NCBI RefSeq assembly: GCF_000332155.1 | Contig: NZ_KB235904.1 | Coordinates: 168,648 to 232,647, forward strand | Direction of reading: 5' to 3' | DNA: 64,000 bases | Origin: Kamptonema formosum PCC 6407 | GTDB lineage: Bacteria > Cyanobacteriota > Cyanobacteriia > Cyanobacteriales > Microcoleaceae | Shown: piece by piece, positions 1 through 8,914 of the stretch | Numbering within the stretch: position 1 is the stretch's first letter | Layout: each line of letters starts with the position of its first letter | Notes under the pieces: model-generated | Database searches by the model: none | What the model was told of the DNA's origin: nothing | What the model saw: the letters and a program-made list of their open reading frames with translations, nothing else | Position numbers and translations under genes: made by a program

Positions 1-3000
1 CCCACGCAGGCTGAGTTAACGCAGTGTTAAACTCTTGTTGACTGTGTTCGTTAAAGTTGCCTTGAACGTAAACTGGCAAGTTAGAAACCAAGGTCAGTCC
101 CTTTTCTTTCACCACATCCGATATATCTGTCGGGGCTGTAGCATTTTGACCAGTAGCACCGGCATTCCGAGCCAGGTATCTGCCATTAATTAGCATAATC
201 CCGTGAGGGCGGCGGGTGGGGTCAAGTATAGAGTCAGTGCGACTAACGATCCCACTTTGAACTGCATCAATTCCGTAGGGAATTACGGTAGTGTTACTGG
301 CATCTGCTGTGCGATCGCTCCTATCGGGCGCTGCATCATCACGGCTGGCATAAATAATGCCGCTATTTGGCAATAAATACTCTGGATCTGGCCCTTTAAT
401 CCCACTTGCCAAGGGGATAGTTGTATTTCGCAGCACATTTAGGTCAATTTGAGTAACCCGAATTTCCAGGGGCATCCGTTCTTCCAAGGCTAGGTCATAG
501 TTGCCACTATTAAAAGTTGTACCAGGGGGGTTCAGGGTAAATGTTTCATCTACGGTGGTGGTTGCTGGATCGTCACGATCTACAGCCTTGATTTCTCTGG
601 CATTTAGCAGCGCCACTTCCTTAATCGCACCGTTGGGAATAAAAGTTGTTGAAGGCGTAACCGCAGTGAAACCGGCAGTTCCCAAAATCCCAAAGGCGCA
701 CAGTGTAGAGTCGATAGCAGCTTGTTCTGCCAAGTTACGATCCGTTTCATCTTTCATCAACGCCGTTCTTAACTGCTCGTTGACGAATCGACCATCAGGA
801 AAGACCATATTCGCCTGATCGTAAAGTTCCGAGGGAGTACCCACAAGCAAGCCATTTCCACCAGGGATCGCTGCCGTAGCCGGTCTGTCAGTAATAGGAG
901 GGGCTGTGTAAACTATGCCGTTATTGGTGTAGGAGTCACCAGCATTCCTTGTCGAAGGAGCAGCGGGGGGTAAATAGGTTGGCTGTGCCCAGCCGCTGAC
1001 ATCATCAAGAGGATCGGCGTTTCGAGCCGTTGTGCTGTTAGTGGGGTCGTAGTAGCTGCTAATGCACGCAATGGGAGCTTGGCTCTTCTTTAAATATACG
1101 TCGGAATCAAAATCTGGTTGGTCGTAGTAATCTTGGGCATAGTGATATACTGCTGTTGCCCGCATCCGTAGGTCGCCTTTGGCATACTTGGGAGTACTAG
1201 GATCAATGGTAGGAGTAACTGGAGCTGGTAATGTTGCTGGTAGAGTCTCCCAGTTTGTGGTGGTGACAATCGGAGCCCCTGTTGAATCATTTTTGAATAC
1301 TTGAGAACCCGCCGCAGGTGACATTGGCATACTATCTGGCCACACCACTGTGTAAGCTTCATTCGCAGCAGTTGCCGGATCGTCATAAGGCTTGACCCCG
1401 CCTGTTGTTGCATCAAGTAGGGGTGGCGGTAGAAAAGAATTTTTTCTCTCATAAACCCCTGCACCAGTAATTACGCGCAAACCACCGATCGCACTTAAAG
1501 GATTTTCTGGTTTTTGGGCTGCTGCTTTTTCCCAGTAGTCACCGCGATCGCTAATCCCCACAGCCGCAAGTATCTGCTTTTGGCTAGTGCGAGTCCGCTG
1601 GCTACCATCGTCTGACCAAGTACCCCCAGCAACTTCCTGTGCTGTTTTCCCACCGACAAACTTAGTGCCATTCCACCATTTGAGGGGTAAGTTATTCCCA
1701 GCAATGATGCGATCTCCCATAAAATCTTCTGTTTTCGGTTTTGAGCCTCCTGTTGGGTTAGGATTTTGAGCTCTTAAGCGATCGACGTTGATGGTTAGAC
1801 CTGTAGGGCCTATCGCTTGGGCAATAGTCGTGTCAGCATTCACATCTGTAGGAAGAGACCAGGCTTGGATGGGTCTGAGTGTATCCCCTGTTCCCTCGAT
1901 TACCGTACCAGGAATAGTTTCGCCCGTTAAGCTCACTTCGGCAAACGGAACTTTCCGCGTCAAGCTTTCAAAGTAAGTCTGTAATGCTTGAGCGCGGTCT
2001 TTACCTCCCGCCACTGCTTTTTGCACTGATGTCGGGTCATTGGTAGTATTTGGTACTACTGGCGGCCCAGCAGTATCAGGATTTGCCGTCATCTGTGCAT
2101 TTACTAAAGCACTGATCCGTCTGGCATAGGCGTTGTTGTTGTAAAGTACATCGGTTGGAGAGTTTGTTACCGATTGATTTGTACTCGTAATTACTGCTTC
2201 TGCACCTGCTTGAATTGGCGCGTCTGGTAGTTGCTTAAATAGATGAACTGTACTTGTACCAGTTGGGTTCCCAGAAGCAGAACCGTTCACGAGATTGCCC
2301 CCAACGAAAATCTTGCTGTTTTCTTGTTTATAGTAACAAGAATTTTGACCGCTAATTAGGAATACATCTACAGTATTGTTGTTCGTTGAAGTGACCAGTA
2401 AATTGCTGTTTGTCAACATCCCACCATTGATTCGGAATGCCGGCCCAGGCGATATCTCTAAGTCATCTTCATAGACTACTGCATTATTCAACAATGGAAT
2501 TCGCGCTCGGTCTTGCTGATACTCTAGTGCCGAAAAACCTTTAGTGCCTTTATATGTTTCAAACTGATCGGGTGGGATACTACCATTTGCTACTGTTTGC
2601 TGTGCAGTAATCGGTACTGTCACCGTGTAAACATAAAAGCTTTTCTTCAGTTTACCATCGGATTGATACCAGCCTGAATCTCCCACCAAACTAGCGCTAG
2701 TACCAAGGGCGGCTGCACATTGTTGATTTCCCAGCGTCCCTGGCATCGGTGGAGTTCTTGTCTCTAAAGGCTTTCTTTCTGCGAGAAATTGTCCCGAATT
2801 TGCACCTGTAGCATTGCTGCGAGGAGGACTGCGAAAATAGACCCCGTAGATGGTATAACTATCAAACTTACCGTTGTTATCTGTATCTACTGGAAATCTC
2901 CAGACAGTATTTATTGCTTCGTTATTCTCTACTAATTGATTATTGGTGCTATCCCAATCTGTTAGTGAACTTCTCTCAAGATTGAAGCCTATTCTCAGGC

Positions 3001-3433
3001 GAATCTCATCGTTAAATGTATAAGTATCTGCTCCCGCTGTAGGCTTTGAAAGTGCTCTTTTAATAGATATATCAGAGGGTGTCCCTGTAGGTCGCGTGGG
3101 GTCTTCGTTTAATAAATATTCTATTTTTGCTTTCGCTCGTTCTAAGGCAGGAGTTGCTGCTGCTAACACCTGTTGATTCACTCTCACATTCCGAGCATTT
3201 TGTGCCCGGTCAAACGATCGCAGCGTAATTGCCAAAGTCAGCAATACCACTACCAGCATCACCATCGTCACAGTCGGCAAGACAAATCCTGCTACAGGCA
3301 ACTTGGCACGTCGTCCCATCGCCATTAGCGATCGCAACATAGCTCTCATCAGCCGCTTCGCACCGGCCCTAGATACATTCGCAATCCGTCTCAACAGTGA
3401 TACGATGACTTTAGCTAATTTGCGCTTAAACAT
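1..3433 (-). CDS. hpsA: HpsA-type hormogonium polysaccharide biosynthesis protein (5' part; 3' end outside window)
   Basis: An uninterrupted minus-strand frame starts with ATG at 3431-3433 and runs off the left edge, giving about 1,144 codons without a stop. The first 45 residues are very basic, followed by one hydrophobic segment (AGFVLPTVTMVMLVVVLLTL) and a region reading NQQVLAAATPALERAKAKIEYLL. This pilin-like arrangement is typical of HpsA proteins. The rest is a long extracellular-type region rich in Thr, Asn, Pro and Gly. In Nostoc punctiforme the hps locus is needed for secretion of hormogonium polysaccharide and gliding motility. The other hps genes would lie beyond position 1. A perfect inverted repeat sits about 105 bases upstream. 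The family call rests on the N-terminal pattern; the function in this organism is inferred. Confidence 0.8.
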   Translation of the reverse strand, partial: MFKRKLAKVIVSLLRRIANVSRAGAKRLMRAMLRSLMAMGRRAKLPVAGFVLPTVTMVMLVVVLLTLAITLRSFDRAQNARNVRVNQQVLAAATPALERAKAKIEYLLNEDPTRPTGTPSDISIKRALSKPTAGADTYTFNDEIRLRIGFNLERSSLTDWDSTNNQLVENNEAINTVWRFPVDTDNNGKFDSYTIYGVYFRSPPRSNATGANSGQFLAERKPLETRTPPMPGTLGNQQCAAALGTSASLVGDSGWYQSDGKLKKSFYVYTVTVPITAQQTVANGSIPPDQFETYKGTKGFSALEYQQDRARIPLLNNAVVYEDDLEISPGPAFRINGGMLTNSNLLVTSTNNNTVDVFLISGQNSCYYKQENSKIFVGGNLVNGSASGNPTGTSTVHLFKQLPDAPIQAGAEAVITSTNQSVTNSPTDVLYNNNAYARRISALVNAQMTANPDTAGPPVVPNTTNDPTSVQKAVAGGKDRAQALQTYFESLTRKVPFAEVSLTGETIPGTVIEGTGDTLRPIQAWSLPTDVNADTTIAQAIGPTGLTINVDRLRAQNPNPTGGSKPKTEDFMGDRIIAGNNLPLKWWNGTKFVGGKTAQEVAGGTWSDDGSQRTRTSQKQILAAVGISDRGDYWEKAAAQKPENPLSAIGGLRVITGAGVYERKNSFLPPPLLDATTGGVKPYDDPATAANEAYTVVWPDSMPMSPAAGSQVFKNDSTGAPIVTTTNWETLPATLPAPVTPTIDPSTPKYAKGDLRMRATAVYHYAQDYYDQPDFDSDVYLKKSQAPIACISSYYDPTNSTTARNADPLDDVSGWAQPTYLPPAAPSTRNAGDSYTNNGIVYTAPPITDRPATAAIPGGNGLLVGTPSELYDQANMVFPDGRFVNEQLRTALMKDETDRNLAEQAAIDSTLCAFGILGTAGFTAVTPSTTFIPNGAIKEVALLNAREIKAVDRDDPATTTVDETFTLNPPGTTFNSGNYDLALEERMPLEIRVTQIDLNVLRNTTIPLASGIKGPDPEYLLPNSGIIYASRDDAAPDRSDRTADASNTTVIPYGIDAVQSGIVSRTDSILDPTRRPHGIMLINGRYLARNAGATGQNATAPTDISDVVKEKGLTLVSNLPVYVQGNFNEHSQQEFNTALTQPAW

Positions 3434-3769
3434 AGACGCTTTCCCAAACTAAGGCAGAGATTGTCTTGCAGATGGCTGCTTGGCACTAGAATTCCTATAT
3501 CTTATAGTTCCCACTTTTCCCAGTTTTGACATCACCCCGTTACATTTTGTAACAGAGGGTTAGACCCCCAGGAGCCGCAACCTACTATTTGACAAAGCTT
3601 TAACCTTGACGCTAAAGCTTTTAATAGCTTACTAGAAAACTATAAATCTAATTTAATCTAATGGTATGCAGCCAGTAGGAGAATCGGGCGCTATGGATCA
3701 CTGCCAGCGTGTGTTTGCGATCGCACTGACTAATTTAGTAAAATTATTCATTAAAAGGAAAGCTAAATA
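3434..3769. promoter_or_regulatory. Divergent promoter region with an operator-like palindrome
   Basis: This 336-base gap separates the divergent hpsA and sulfotransferase genes. A perfect inverted repeat, GTTACA-TTT-TGTAAC, lies at 3539-3553 and could be a regulator site; no factor can be named. On the minus strand a TATAAG hexamer follows about 35 bases towards hpsA. On the plus strand AAAGGAAAG provides a ribosome-binding site for the sulfotransferase. No convincing gene is present. Confidence 0.4.
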
Positions 3770-4579
3770 ATGTTCAAAAAACTTTTAGAGGTAGTCGGGG
3801 AGAGGTTTACCAAGGTATCTCCCTTAGAATGGGAACCAGACTTTATCATCATCGGCGTTCAGAAAGGGGGTACCAGTTCCCTTTACACTTACCTAACTCA
3901 TCATCCCCAAGTAGCTGAGGCTCGTCAAAAAGAAGTACATTTTTTTGACTTAAATTTTGAGAAAGGAATAAAATGGTATAGATCGCAATTTCCCAGTATC
4001 GGCGACGGAACCCAAAGACTAAACTGTGAAGCCAGCCCTTATTACATCTTTCACCCCTGCGTTCCCCAACGGGTGTACGATGTATTTCCCCAAGTTAAGC
4101 TGATATTATTACTGAGGAACCCAGTAGACCGAGCAATTTCTCACTACTACCATGAAGTCAGACTAGGATTTGAAACTCTATCACTAGAAGAGGCGATCGC
4201 AGCCGAACCCATCCGACTCGAAGGCGAAATCGAAAAATTAATCGCCAGCGAAACCTACTATAGTTACAATCACCAACACCACACCTATTTATCACGCGGC
4301 ATCTACGTAAATCAACTACCAATGTGGATGAAACTCTTTCCCAAAGAACAAATTTTAATCCTCAAAAGTGAAGACTTATATACAGATCCCGCCGCCACTT
4401 TCAACACCACCCTAGAATTTTTAAACTTACCTCCTCACCAATTAGAAAACTACGAAAAACATAACAGCGGCGAGTACCCCCCCGTCAGCGAAGAATTATA
4501 TCAACAATTGAAAGACTATTTTCGACCTCATAACCAAAGATTAGCAGAATATTTAGGCAAAGATTTCGGCTGGGATTGA
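3770..4579 (+). CDS. Sulfotransferase domain protein (PAPS-dependent)
   Basis: A 269-residue cytoplasmic protein that should transfer sulfate from PAPS to a carbohydrate or small acceptor. It shows the 5'-phosphosulfate loop, QKGGTSS at residues 31-37, right after a hydrophobic strand (PDFIIIGV). It also has the 3'-phosphate signature RNPVDRAISHYYHE from residue 116. Both are hallmarks of the Sulfotransfer_1 and heparan sulfate sulfotransferase-like families, and the length is normal. An AAGGAAAG site precedes the ATG. The acceptor cannot be deduced. Its position divergent from an exopolysaccharide-linked hpsA gene makes sulfation of extracellular polysaccharide a reasonable guess, but this is inference only. 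Confidence 0.85.
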   Translation: MFKKLLEVVGERFTKVSPLEWEPDFIIIGVQKGGTSSLYTYLTHHPQVAEARQKEVHFFDLNFEKGIKWYRSQFPSIGDGTQRLNCEASPYYIFHPCVPQRVYDVFPQVKLILLLRNPVDRAISHYYHEVRLGFETLSLEEAIAAEPIRLEGEIEKLIASETYYSYNHQHHTYLSRGIYVNQLPMWMKLFPKEQILILKSEDLYTDPAATFNTTLEFLNLPPHQLENYEKHNSGEYPPVSEELYQQLKDYFRPHNQRLAEYLGKDFGWD

Positions 4580-4586
4580 AGATTTT

Positions 4587-4692
4587 GCTAATGGCTAATG
4601 GCTAATGGCTAATTGCTAATTATTGTCATTGCGAACGAAGTGAAGCAATCTCCCTGAGACTAAAGAGATTGCTTCGCTCCGCTCGCAATGAC
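4587..4692. repeat. CTAATGG tandem repeat followed by a GTCATTGCGA inverted repeat
   Basis: Positions 4587-4621 hold head-to-tail seven-base units of the CTAATGG/CTAATTG type. Directly after, 4625-4692 is an imperfect palindrome beginning GTCATTGCGAACGAAG and ending CGCTCGCAATGAC, with the central GCAATCTC/GAGATTGC arms able to pair. Related palindromes recur at 23143, 36571, 61326 and 63321 in this window. The element lies between the convergent sulfotransferase and dnaX genes and could act as a terminator for both. Confidence 0.8.
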
Positions 4693-4722
4693 ATTGTTGA
4701 TTTTTGTCCAGCTACTTAACAA

Positions 4723-6717
4723 TTAAAATGGTGGCAAATCTGGGTCTTCCCAATCATCTAAATCAGGCGAAATTTCAATAACTCGATCCTTCGCATCTGA
4801 TACAGCATCATTAACTTCCAACTCAGGCGGTAACTCGATAACATTCCGCTCTAATTCCCCCGTAAAATCTGCCTCACCCGCAAGATTAACCGCTTCCCCG
4901 CCAAACATATTCGCCAGTCGCTCAACCGCCTTCGCCACCGCCTCCGCATCAGCACGAATTGCCACCGCCTGCGCGTTACTTTGACTACCTTGTTGTTGTT
5001 TCCACCCCTGCTCTGAAGAGTCTATTTGTTGCACCGACTCCGAAATATGTGATTCTATTTTTGCAGGTAAAATCTGTTGAATTTCATTACTAGAAGTATT
5101 GCTAATTTTGCCAACATCGCCCTCCGGGAGTGACTCTTTGATAATCCCAGTATTACTTTCCGTACCTGCTAATGCTAATCTGACCGCCACCTGACAATTG
5201 AAGACTTTATGAAAAGCACTTTCAATCTGTGGAATTCTATCTTTAGCTGCCTTTAATAATGGCTGTGTAGTTAGCCAAATAATTGCTATTTCACCATCAA
5301 AAGAAGCAAGAGATGCGTGTTCGCGCAGCAGTGCTTGAGTCAAAGGTTGATGAATTTCACCTAGTATCCGTTGCCAAACTTCCTCATTTTTAAGTTCTTC
5401 CCCCATTGGTGGATTGGAAGGTAGAGGGGATGGGGAAGGTGGGGAAGATGGGGGGGACGGGGAAGATGGGGGAGATGGAGGGGATGGGGAAGATGGGGAA
5501 GATGGGGAAGATTTAACTTCTTCATTTCGCCCATTTCCCCCATTCCCCCTCACCTCTGCTCCCCCGCTCCCCCGCTCCCCCGCTCCCTCGCTCCCCCGCT
5601 CAACAGCTCCTTGCGGCTGAGCTTTTAATGCCGAAGGTAACAATCCTAACAGCGTCATTTCTAACCATAAACGGGGCTGAGTAGTATTCTTAATTTGCAC
5701 TTCACTACTTTGTAAGTGCTTCTGACTAGCTAATATCATCTCAACGTCCCAACCCTTAGAAAAATCACAAAGTTTTTCCCAAGTTTGCTGAGTCAAAGCT
5801 ACTAAATTGTAACGTTTAGGAGCAGTTTTAGCTATTAAAAAATCCCTGTAAAAACCCGCAAGATTTTGAAGCACTAACAGCGGTTCTCGACCGCGATCCA
5901 TTAAGTGACGCACGCAGTCTATAACTGTTTCAGTTGTATCTGATGCAATTGCTTCTAACAGTGCCATCAGATCGTTTTCAGGTACAGCACCGACTAAATC
6001 CCAGACTTTTTCTACTGTGACTTCCCCTGCAAGTAGGCTCAATTGATCGAGTAAACTTTCAGCATCTCTGAGTCCGCCTTGGGCGATTTGAGCTACCATT
6101 TGGACGGCATCAGGAGCAATATTAATGTTTTCTTTCTGGGCAATTTCTCGCAGATGATTTGTCATTGCTACTACGGGGATTCTGCGGAAATCAAATCTTT
6201 GACAACGGGAGATAATAGTTGGTAATACTCTTTGAGCGTCAGTTGTGGCTAAGACAAATACTACGCGATCGGGTGGTTCTTCTAACGTTTTTAATAGAGA
6301 GTTGAATGCTGACACGCTGAGCATATGGCACTCATCAATAACATAAACTTTGTAGCGACATTGTACAGGTGCAAATTGTGCTCTTTCTATTAAATCCCGA
6401 ATGCTATCTACACCCGTATTACTAGCAGCATCAATTTCGATCACGTCCAACGTTCTACCTTCAACAATTCCTTGACAAACATCGCATTTTCCGCAGGGCG
6501 TTGCTGTGGGGACATTGCCGGCAAGACAATTGAGAGATTTGGCTAAAATCCGGGCGCTGGAGGTTTTACCCGTCCCTCTGGGCCCCGTAAACAAATAAGC
6601 TGGGGCGATGCGGTCTTGGCGGATGGCGTTGCTTAGGGTTTGTGCGATCGCTTCTTGACCAACGAGATCGGCGAAGGTCTGAGGGCGATATTTGTGGTGT
6701 AGGGGTTCGTAAGTCAC
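4723..6717 (-). CDS. dnaX: DNA polymerase III subunit gamma/tau
   Basis: A 664-residue clamp-loader ATPase. Walker A GPRGTGKT is at residues 45-52, the zinc-binding cysteines are C64, C75, C78 and C81, and Walker B VYVIDECH is near 124-131. The sensor segment TLEEPPDRVVFVLATTD follows. The N-terminal 360 residues match the clamp-loader core; the C-terminal part contains a short tau-like domain. Residues about 368-438 are a low-complexity linker of Ser/Pro and Gly/Glu/Arg repeats. It is encoded by purine-rich and pyrimidine-rich repeats that resemble the intergenic repeats nearby. No intein is present, although inteins are known in some cyanobacterial dnaX genes, and I saw no clear frameshift slippery site. 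Confidence 0.97.
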   Translation of the reverse strand: MTYEPLHHKYRPQTFADLVGQEAIAQTLSNAIRQDRIAPAYLFTGPRGTGKTSSARILAKSLNCLAGNVPTATPCGKCDVCQGIVEGRTLDVIEIDAASNTGVDSIRDLIERAQFAPVQCRYKVYVIDECHMLSVSAFNSLLKTLEEPPDRVVFVLATTDAQRVLPTIISRCQRFDFRRIPVVAMTNHLREIAQKENINIAPDAVQMVAQIAQGGLRDAESLLDQLSLLAGEVTVEKVWDLVGAVPENDLMALLEAIASDTTETVIDCVRHLMDRGREPLLVLQNLAGFYRDFLIAKTAPKRYNLVALTQQTWEKLCDFSKGWDVEMILASQKHLQSSEVQIKNTTQPRLWLEMTLLGLLPSALKAQPQGAVERGSEGAGERGSGGAEVRGNGGNGRNEEVKSSPSSPSSPSPPSPPSSPSPPSSPPSPSPLPSNPPMGEELKNEEVWQRILGEIHQPLTQALLREHASLASFDGEIAIIWLTTQPLLKAAKDRIPQIESAFHKVFNCQVAVRLALAGTESNTGIIKESLPEGDVGKISNTSSNEIQQILPAKIESHISESVQQIDSSEQGWKQQQGSQSNAQAVAIRADAEAVAKAVERLANMFGGEAVNLAGEADFTGELERNVIELPPELEVNDAVSDAKDRVIEISPDLDDWEDPDLPPF
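5405..5615. repeat. GATGGGG / CGCTCCCC repeat inserted in frame within dnaX
   Basis: On the plus strand, units of GGGGAAGATG and GGGGGAGATGG (5415-5515) are followed by CCATTTCCCCCATTCCCCC and by CGCTCCCC units (5560-5605). The unit types and their mirrored purine/pyrimidine layout match the intergenic cassettes at 27335-27714 and 45326-45690. Within dnaX the block stays in frame and encodes a flexible linker between the clamp-loader core and the tau-like tail. Confidence 0.8.
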
Positions 6718-7059
6718 AACGCAGTAAAAATGCTCAATTAGAAATTAAAAATCAAAATTAAAATTGTTCTCAAATTTAAGCTATACTAATGTTTTACTAT
6801 AAACTATGATAATGAGAATGACAAGTTTTTTCACCGTTTGAATTATAATAGATTATAGATTTTTTACCATTCCTGTCATCGGGTGCAGCTACGGGACAGA
6901 ATAGGCCGGAAGTTTTCTGGCAGTTGAAGATCGAGTATGGATTACTGGGTGTGACTGCTTCCAGTTGTAGAAAAATGTCAATTTTGGTAGCAGTAGCACC
7001 CCAAGCCGTAATCAGGGGAATTCTAGAAATACAGTGTCAAATTCTACCCTTTACAGCCT
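6718..7059. other. Intergenic region, no gene seen
   Basis: This is a divergent spacer of 342 bases between dnaX and the membrane-anchored unknown gene. It is AT-rich near dnaX. A short ORF at 6924-7112 overlaps the start of the next gene and has no family features, so I do not call it. Promoters for both genes should lie here, but no strong hexamer pair stands out. Confidence 0.5.
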
Positions 7060-7962
7060 ATGTCAACCCAAATCATCCTTGTAGAACCAAGGTTGGCAGC
7101 AGCCTCTCCTAAGCCGATTCCGGTTAAATCAGGGAAGTTTCCTTCAGAGCAAATCTGGATGGGAGCATCAGGGTTACTGTTTTTACTGCTCGTAGCTTTA
7201 GCAGTGCTTGCCAAAATGAAAATAGACGATTTGACTAAGAAGCTCAAGTTTGAGGAATTTAGAAATCGGGAGATCCAGAAAAAATACAAAATGGCTCTCG
7301 AAACAGTCGGAAAAATGGAAAAAAATCCCGACTTAATCCACTCGCGAGATTTTAACTTAGATTACTTAAGAATGCGGATGGCAGAAGAGGTATTCCATTT
7401 TGGCATTGTTAATCAAATTAAGGTCAAAGTAAAAGATAAAATTAGCGTTGCTCTGCGTCCAACTCAAGGCTCGGCAGGAGAGAAAGTCGGGAATGCTGGC
7501 ACGGGTAGACAAGTAGATTCTCAGTTTGATGTGGAATATGAGACGGGTGAGCCCAGAGGTGAAGTTAAAAAACGAGTGCTTTTCCGCATTCAAATTAAGC
7601 TGATGAAATTGCCGACTCAAGCAACTTCTCAAACGATTAATCAAATTATTGACTGTCTGGAAACTTATCTGAGCCCCTCAGACGATCATGACAATTGGCA
7701 ACCCACAATTCAAGGTCGGATTGTCCATATTGAATGGGATCAAAAGGCAAAGCCTACTCCGCTGCTGGTATTGGAACAATCAAATGAAGGAGTAAATGTT
7801 ACTTTTCGGACTACGAGAACGCCTGGGGGTAGGATTAGCGAGGTGGAAGAAAAGCAATTATCTGCTGCTAAGGGAGGAGCTAAGGGAGGAACTAAGGGGG
7901 GAACCAAGGGAGGAGCTAAGGCTGCCAAAGCTGGTAATAAGCGCCCAGGCGGTAGGAAATGA
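7060..7962 (+). CDS. Membrane-anchored protein of unknown function with Lys/Gly-rich tail
   Basis: I do not recognise this 300-residue protein. One transmembrane segment (about residues 44-62, GLLFLLLVALAVLAK) is followed by a charged, helix-prone stretch (about 63-110) that may form a short coiled coil. A globular domain of about 160 residues follows. The last 35 residues are a basic repeat of the GGAKGGTKGG type, encoded by a tandem AAGGGAGGAGCT-like repeat at 7865-7925. The tail resembles a nucleic-acid or polyanion binding tail, but that is speculation. It ends only six bases before the convergent devA-type gene. Confidence 0.7.
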   Translation: MSTQIILVEPRLAAASPKPIPVKSGKFPSEQIWMGASGLLFLLLVALAVLAKMKIDDLTKKLKFEEFRNREIQKKYKMALETVGKMEKNPDLIHSRDFNLDYLRMRMAEEVFHFGIVNQIKVKVKDKISVALRPTQGSAGEKVGNAGTGRQVDSQFDVEYETGEPRGEVKKRVLFRIQIKLMKLPTQATSQTINQIIDCLETYLSPSDDHDNWQPTIQGRIVHIEWDQKAKPTPLLVLEQSNEGVNVTFRTTRTPGGRISEVEEKQLSAAKGGAKGGTKGGTKGGAKAAKAGNKRPGGRK

Positions 7963-7968
7963 GTTTTT

Positions 7969-8679
7969 TTATCTGCTGATAGGGGTTGTTGTGAGGGCCG
8001 CAGTTTGCAGGCGGCCATCTTCCATGTGGATAATGCGATCGGCAACATCTAAAATTCGATTGTCGTGGGTAACGAGCAAGATGGTAGATTGTTGTTCTTT
8101 AGCTAAACGCTGCATAATTTCTACTACATCTCTACCTGATTTACTGTCTAAAGCTGCTGTCGGTTCGTCTGCTAATACTAATTTGGGGTGGCTGACTAAA
8201 GCTCGCGCGATCGCAACTCTCTGTTTTTGTCCCCCGGAAAGATTGTCGGGATAATAATCTATTCTATCTCCTAACCCTACATCCTCAAGCATTTTTACAA
8301 CTCTAGCATTGACTTCCTGGTTAGAAATATAGTCGTGTAGCTCCATCGACATTTGTACATTTTGCCGCGCTGTTAAGCATTTGAGCAAATTATGAGCTTG
8401 GAAAATATAGCCAATATTACGTCGAATTTTTATTAATTCGTTTTTCTTTCCTCCTCGCACTTCTTGACCGATTATTTTCAGGCTGCCTTCTTGCACTGAA
8501 CGCAAAGCTCCAATCAAAGTTAATAGAGTTGTTTTCCCAGAGCCAGAGGGCCCCGTCATAATCACAATTTCTCCAGGGTAAATCTCTAAGTTAATATCAA
8601 ATAATGTCTGTTTTTGGAGTCCCCCTTCCCCAAAGTAATGATTGAGATTTTCAATGGCAATTACAGGTAAATCATTCAT
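7969..8679 (-). CDS. devA: DevA-family ABC exporter ATP-binding protein
   Basis: A 236-residue ATPase with Walker A GPSGSGKTT (43-51), signature LSGG (147-150), Walker B LVLADEP (167-173) and the switch histidine in LLVTHD. The text around the Q-loop (IGYIFQAHNLLKCLTARQNV) is characteristic of the cyanobacterial DevA group, which belongs to the MacB/LolD-like exporters. It is the last gene of a devB-devC-devA order. In Anabaena the original DevBCA exports heterocyst glycolipid together with a TolC protein. Non-heterocystous species carry several paralogues of unknown substrate, so the symbol denotes family membership only. Confidence 0.88.
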   Translation of the reverse strand: MNDLPVIAIENLNHYFGEGGLQKQTLFDINLEIYPGEIVIMTGPSGSGKTTLLTLIGALRSVQEGSLKIIGQEVRGGKKNELIKIRRNIGYIFQAHNLLKCLTARQNVQMSMELHDYISNQEVNARVVKMLEDVGLGDRIDYYPDNLSGGQKQRVAIARALVSHPKLVLADEPTAALDSKSGRDVVEIMQRLAKEQQSTILLVTHDNRILDVADRIIHMEDGRLQTAALTTTPISR

Positions 8680-8914
8680 GGCTAATGGCTAATGGCTAAT
8701 TGCTAATGGCTAATTGCTAATTGCTAATTGCTAATTGCTAATTGGGGAAAAATTCTCTCCCTCTCCGAGTTGTAGGGTGGGCGCTCGCCGCAAACAACCT
8801 TGTAATTTATAGCGATAGATAGTTAGCGGCGAGCGCCCACCTTACCTTTAATTACTACTTCGTTACACCCAACCTATAGTTAACAGTTAACTGTTAACAG
8901 TTAACTGTTAACAA
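8680..8914. repeat. Three stacked repeat families between devC and devA
   Basis: Positions 8680-8744 hold CTAATGG/CTAATTG tandem units. Positions 8772-8791 and 8826-8845 form a 20-base near-perfect inverted repeat (GTAGGGTGGGCGCTCGCCGC and its complement). Positions 8879-8914 hold alternating GTTAACAGTTAACT units, themselves palindromic. The block splits the devC and devA genes by 235 bases and may alter their relative expression, for instance by partial termination at the GC-rich hairpin. Confidence 0.85.

Noticed and set aside
1090-2000. Several short frames on both strands within the first 2 kb
   Set aside because: They lie inside the long uninterrupted HpsA frame and have no family features.
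3695-3770. 25-codon frame ending one base into the sulfotransferase ATG (TAATG overlap)
   Set aside because: It could be a leader peptide, but it has no ribosome-binding site and no recognisable content.
5361-5620. Overlapping 60-68 residue frames in the dnaX repeat
   Set aside because: By-products of the repeat; the dnaX frame explains the region.
6924-7112. 62-residue frame upstream of the membrane-anchored gene
   Set aside because: Overlaps the next gene start, no signal or family pattern, composition like non-coding DNA.
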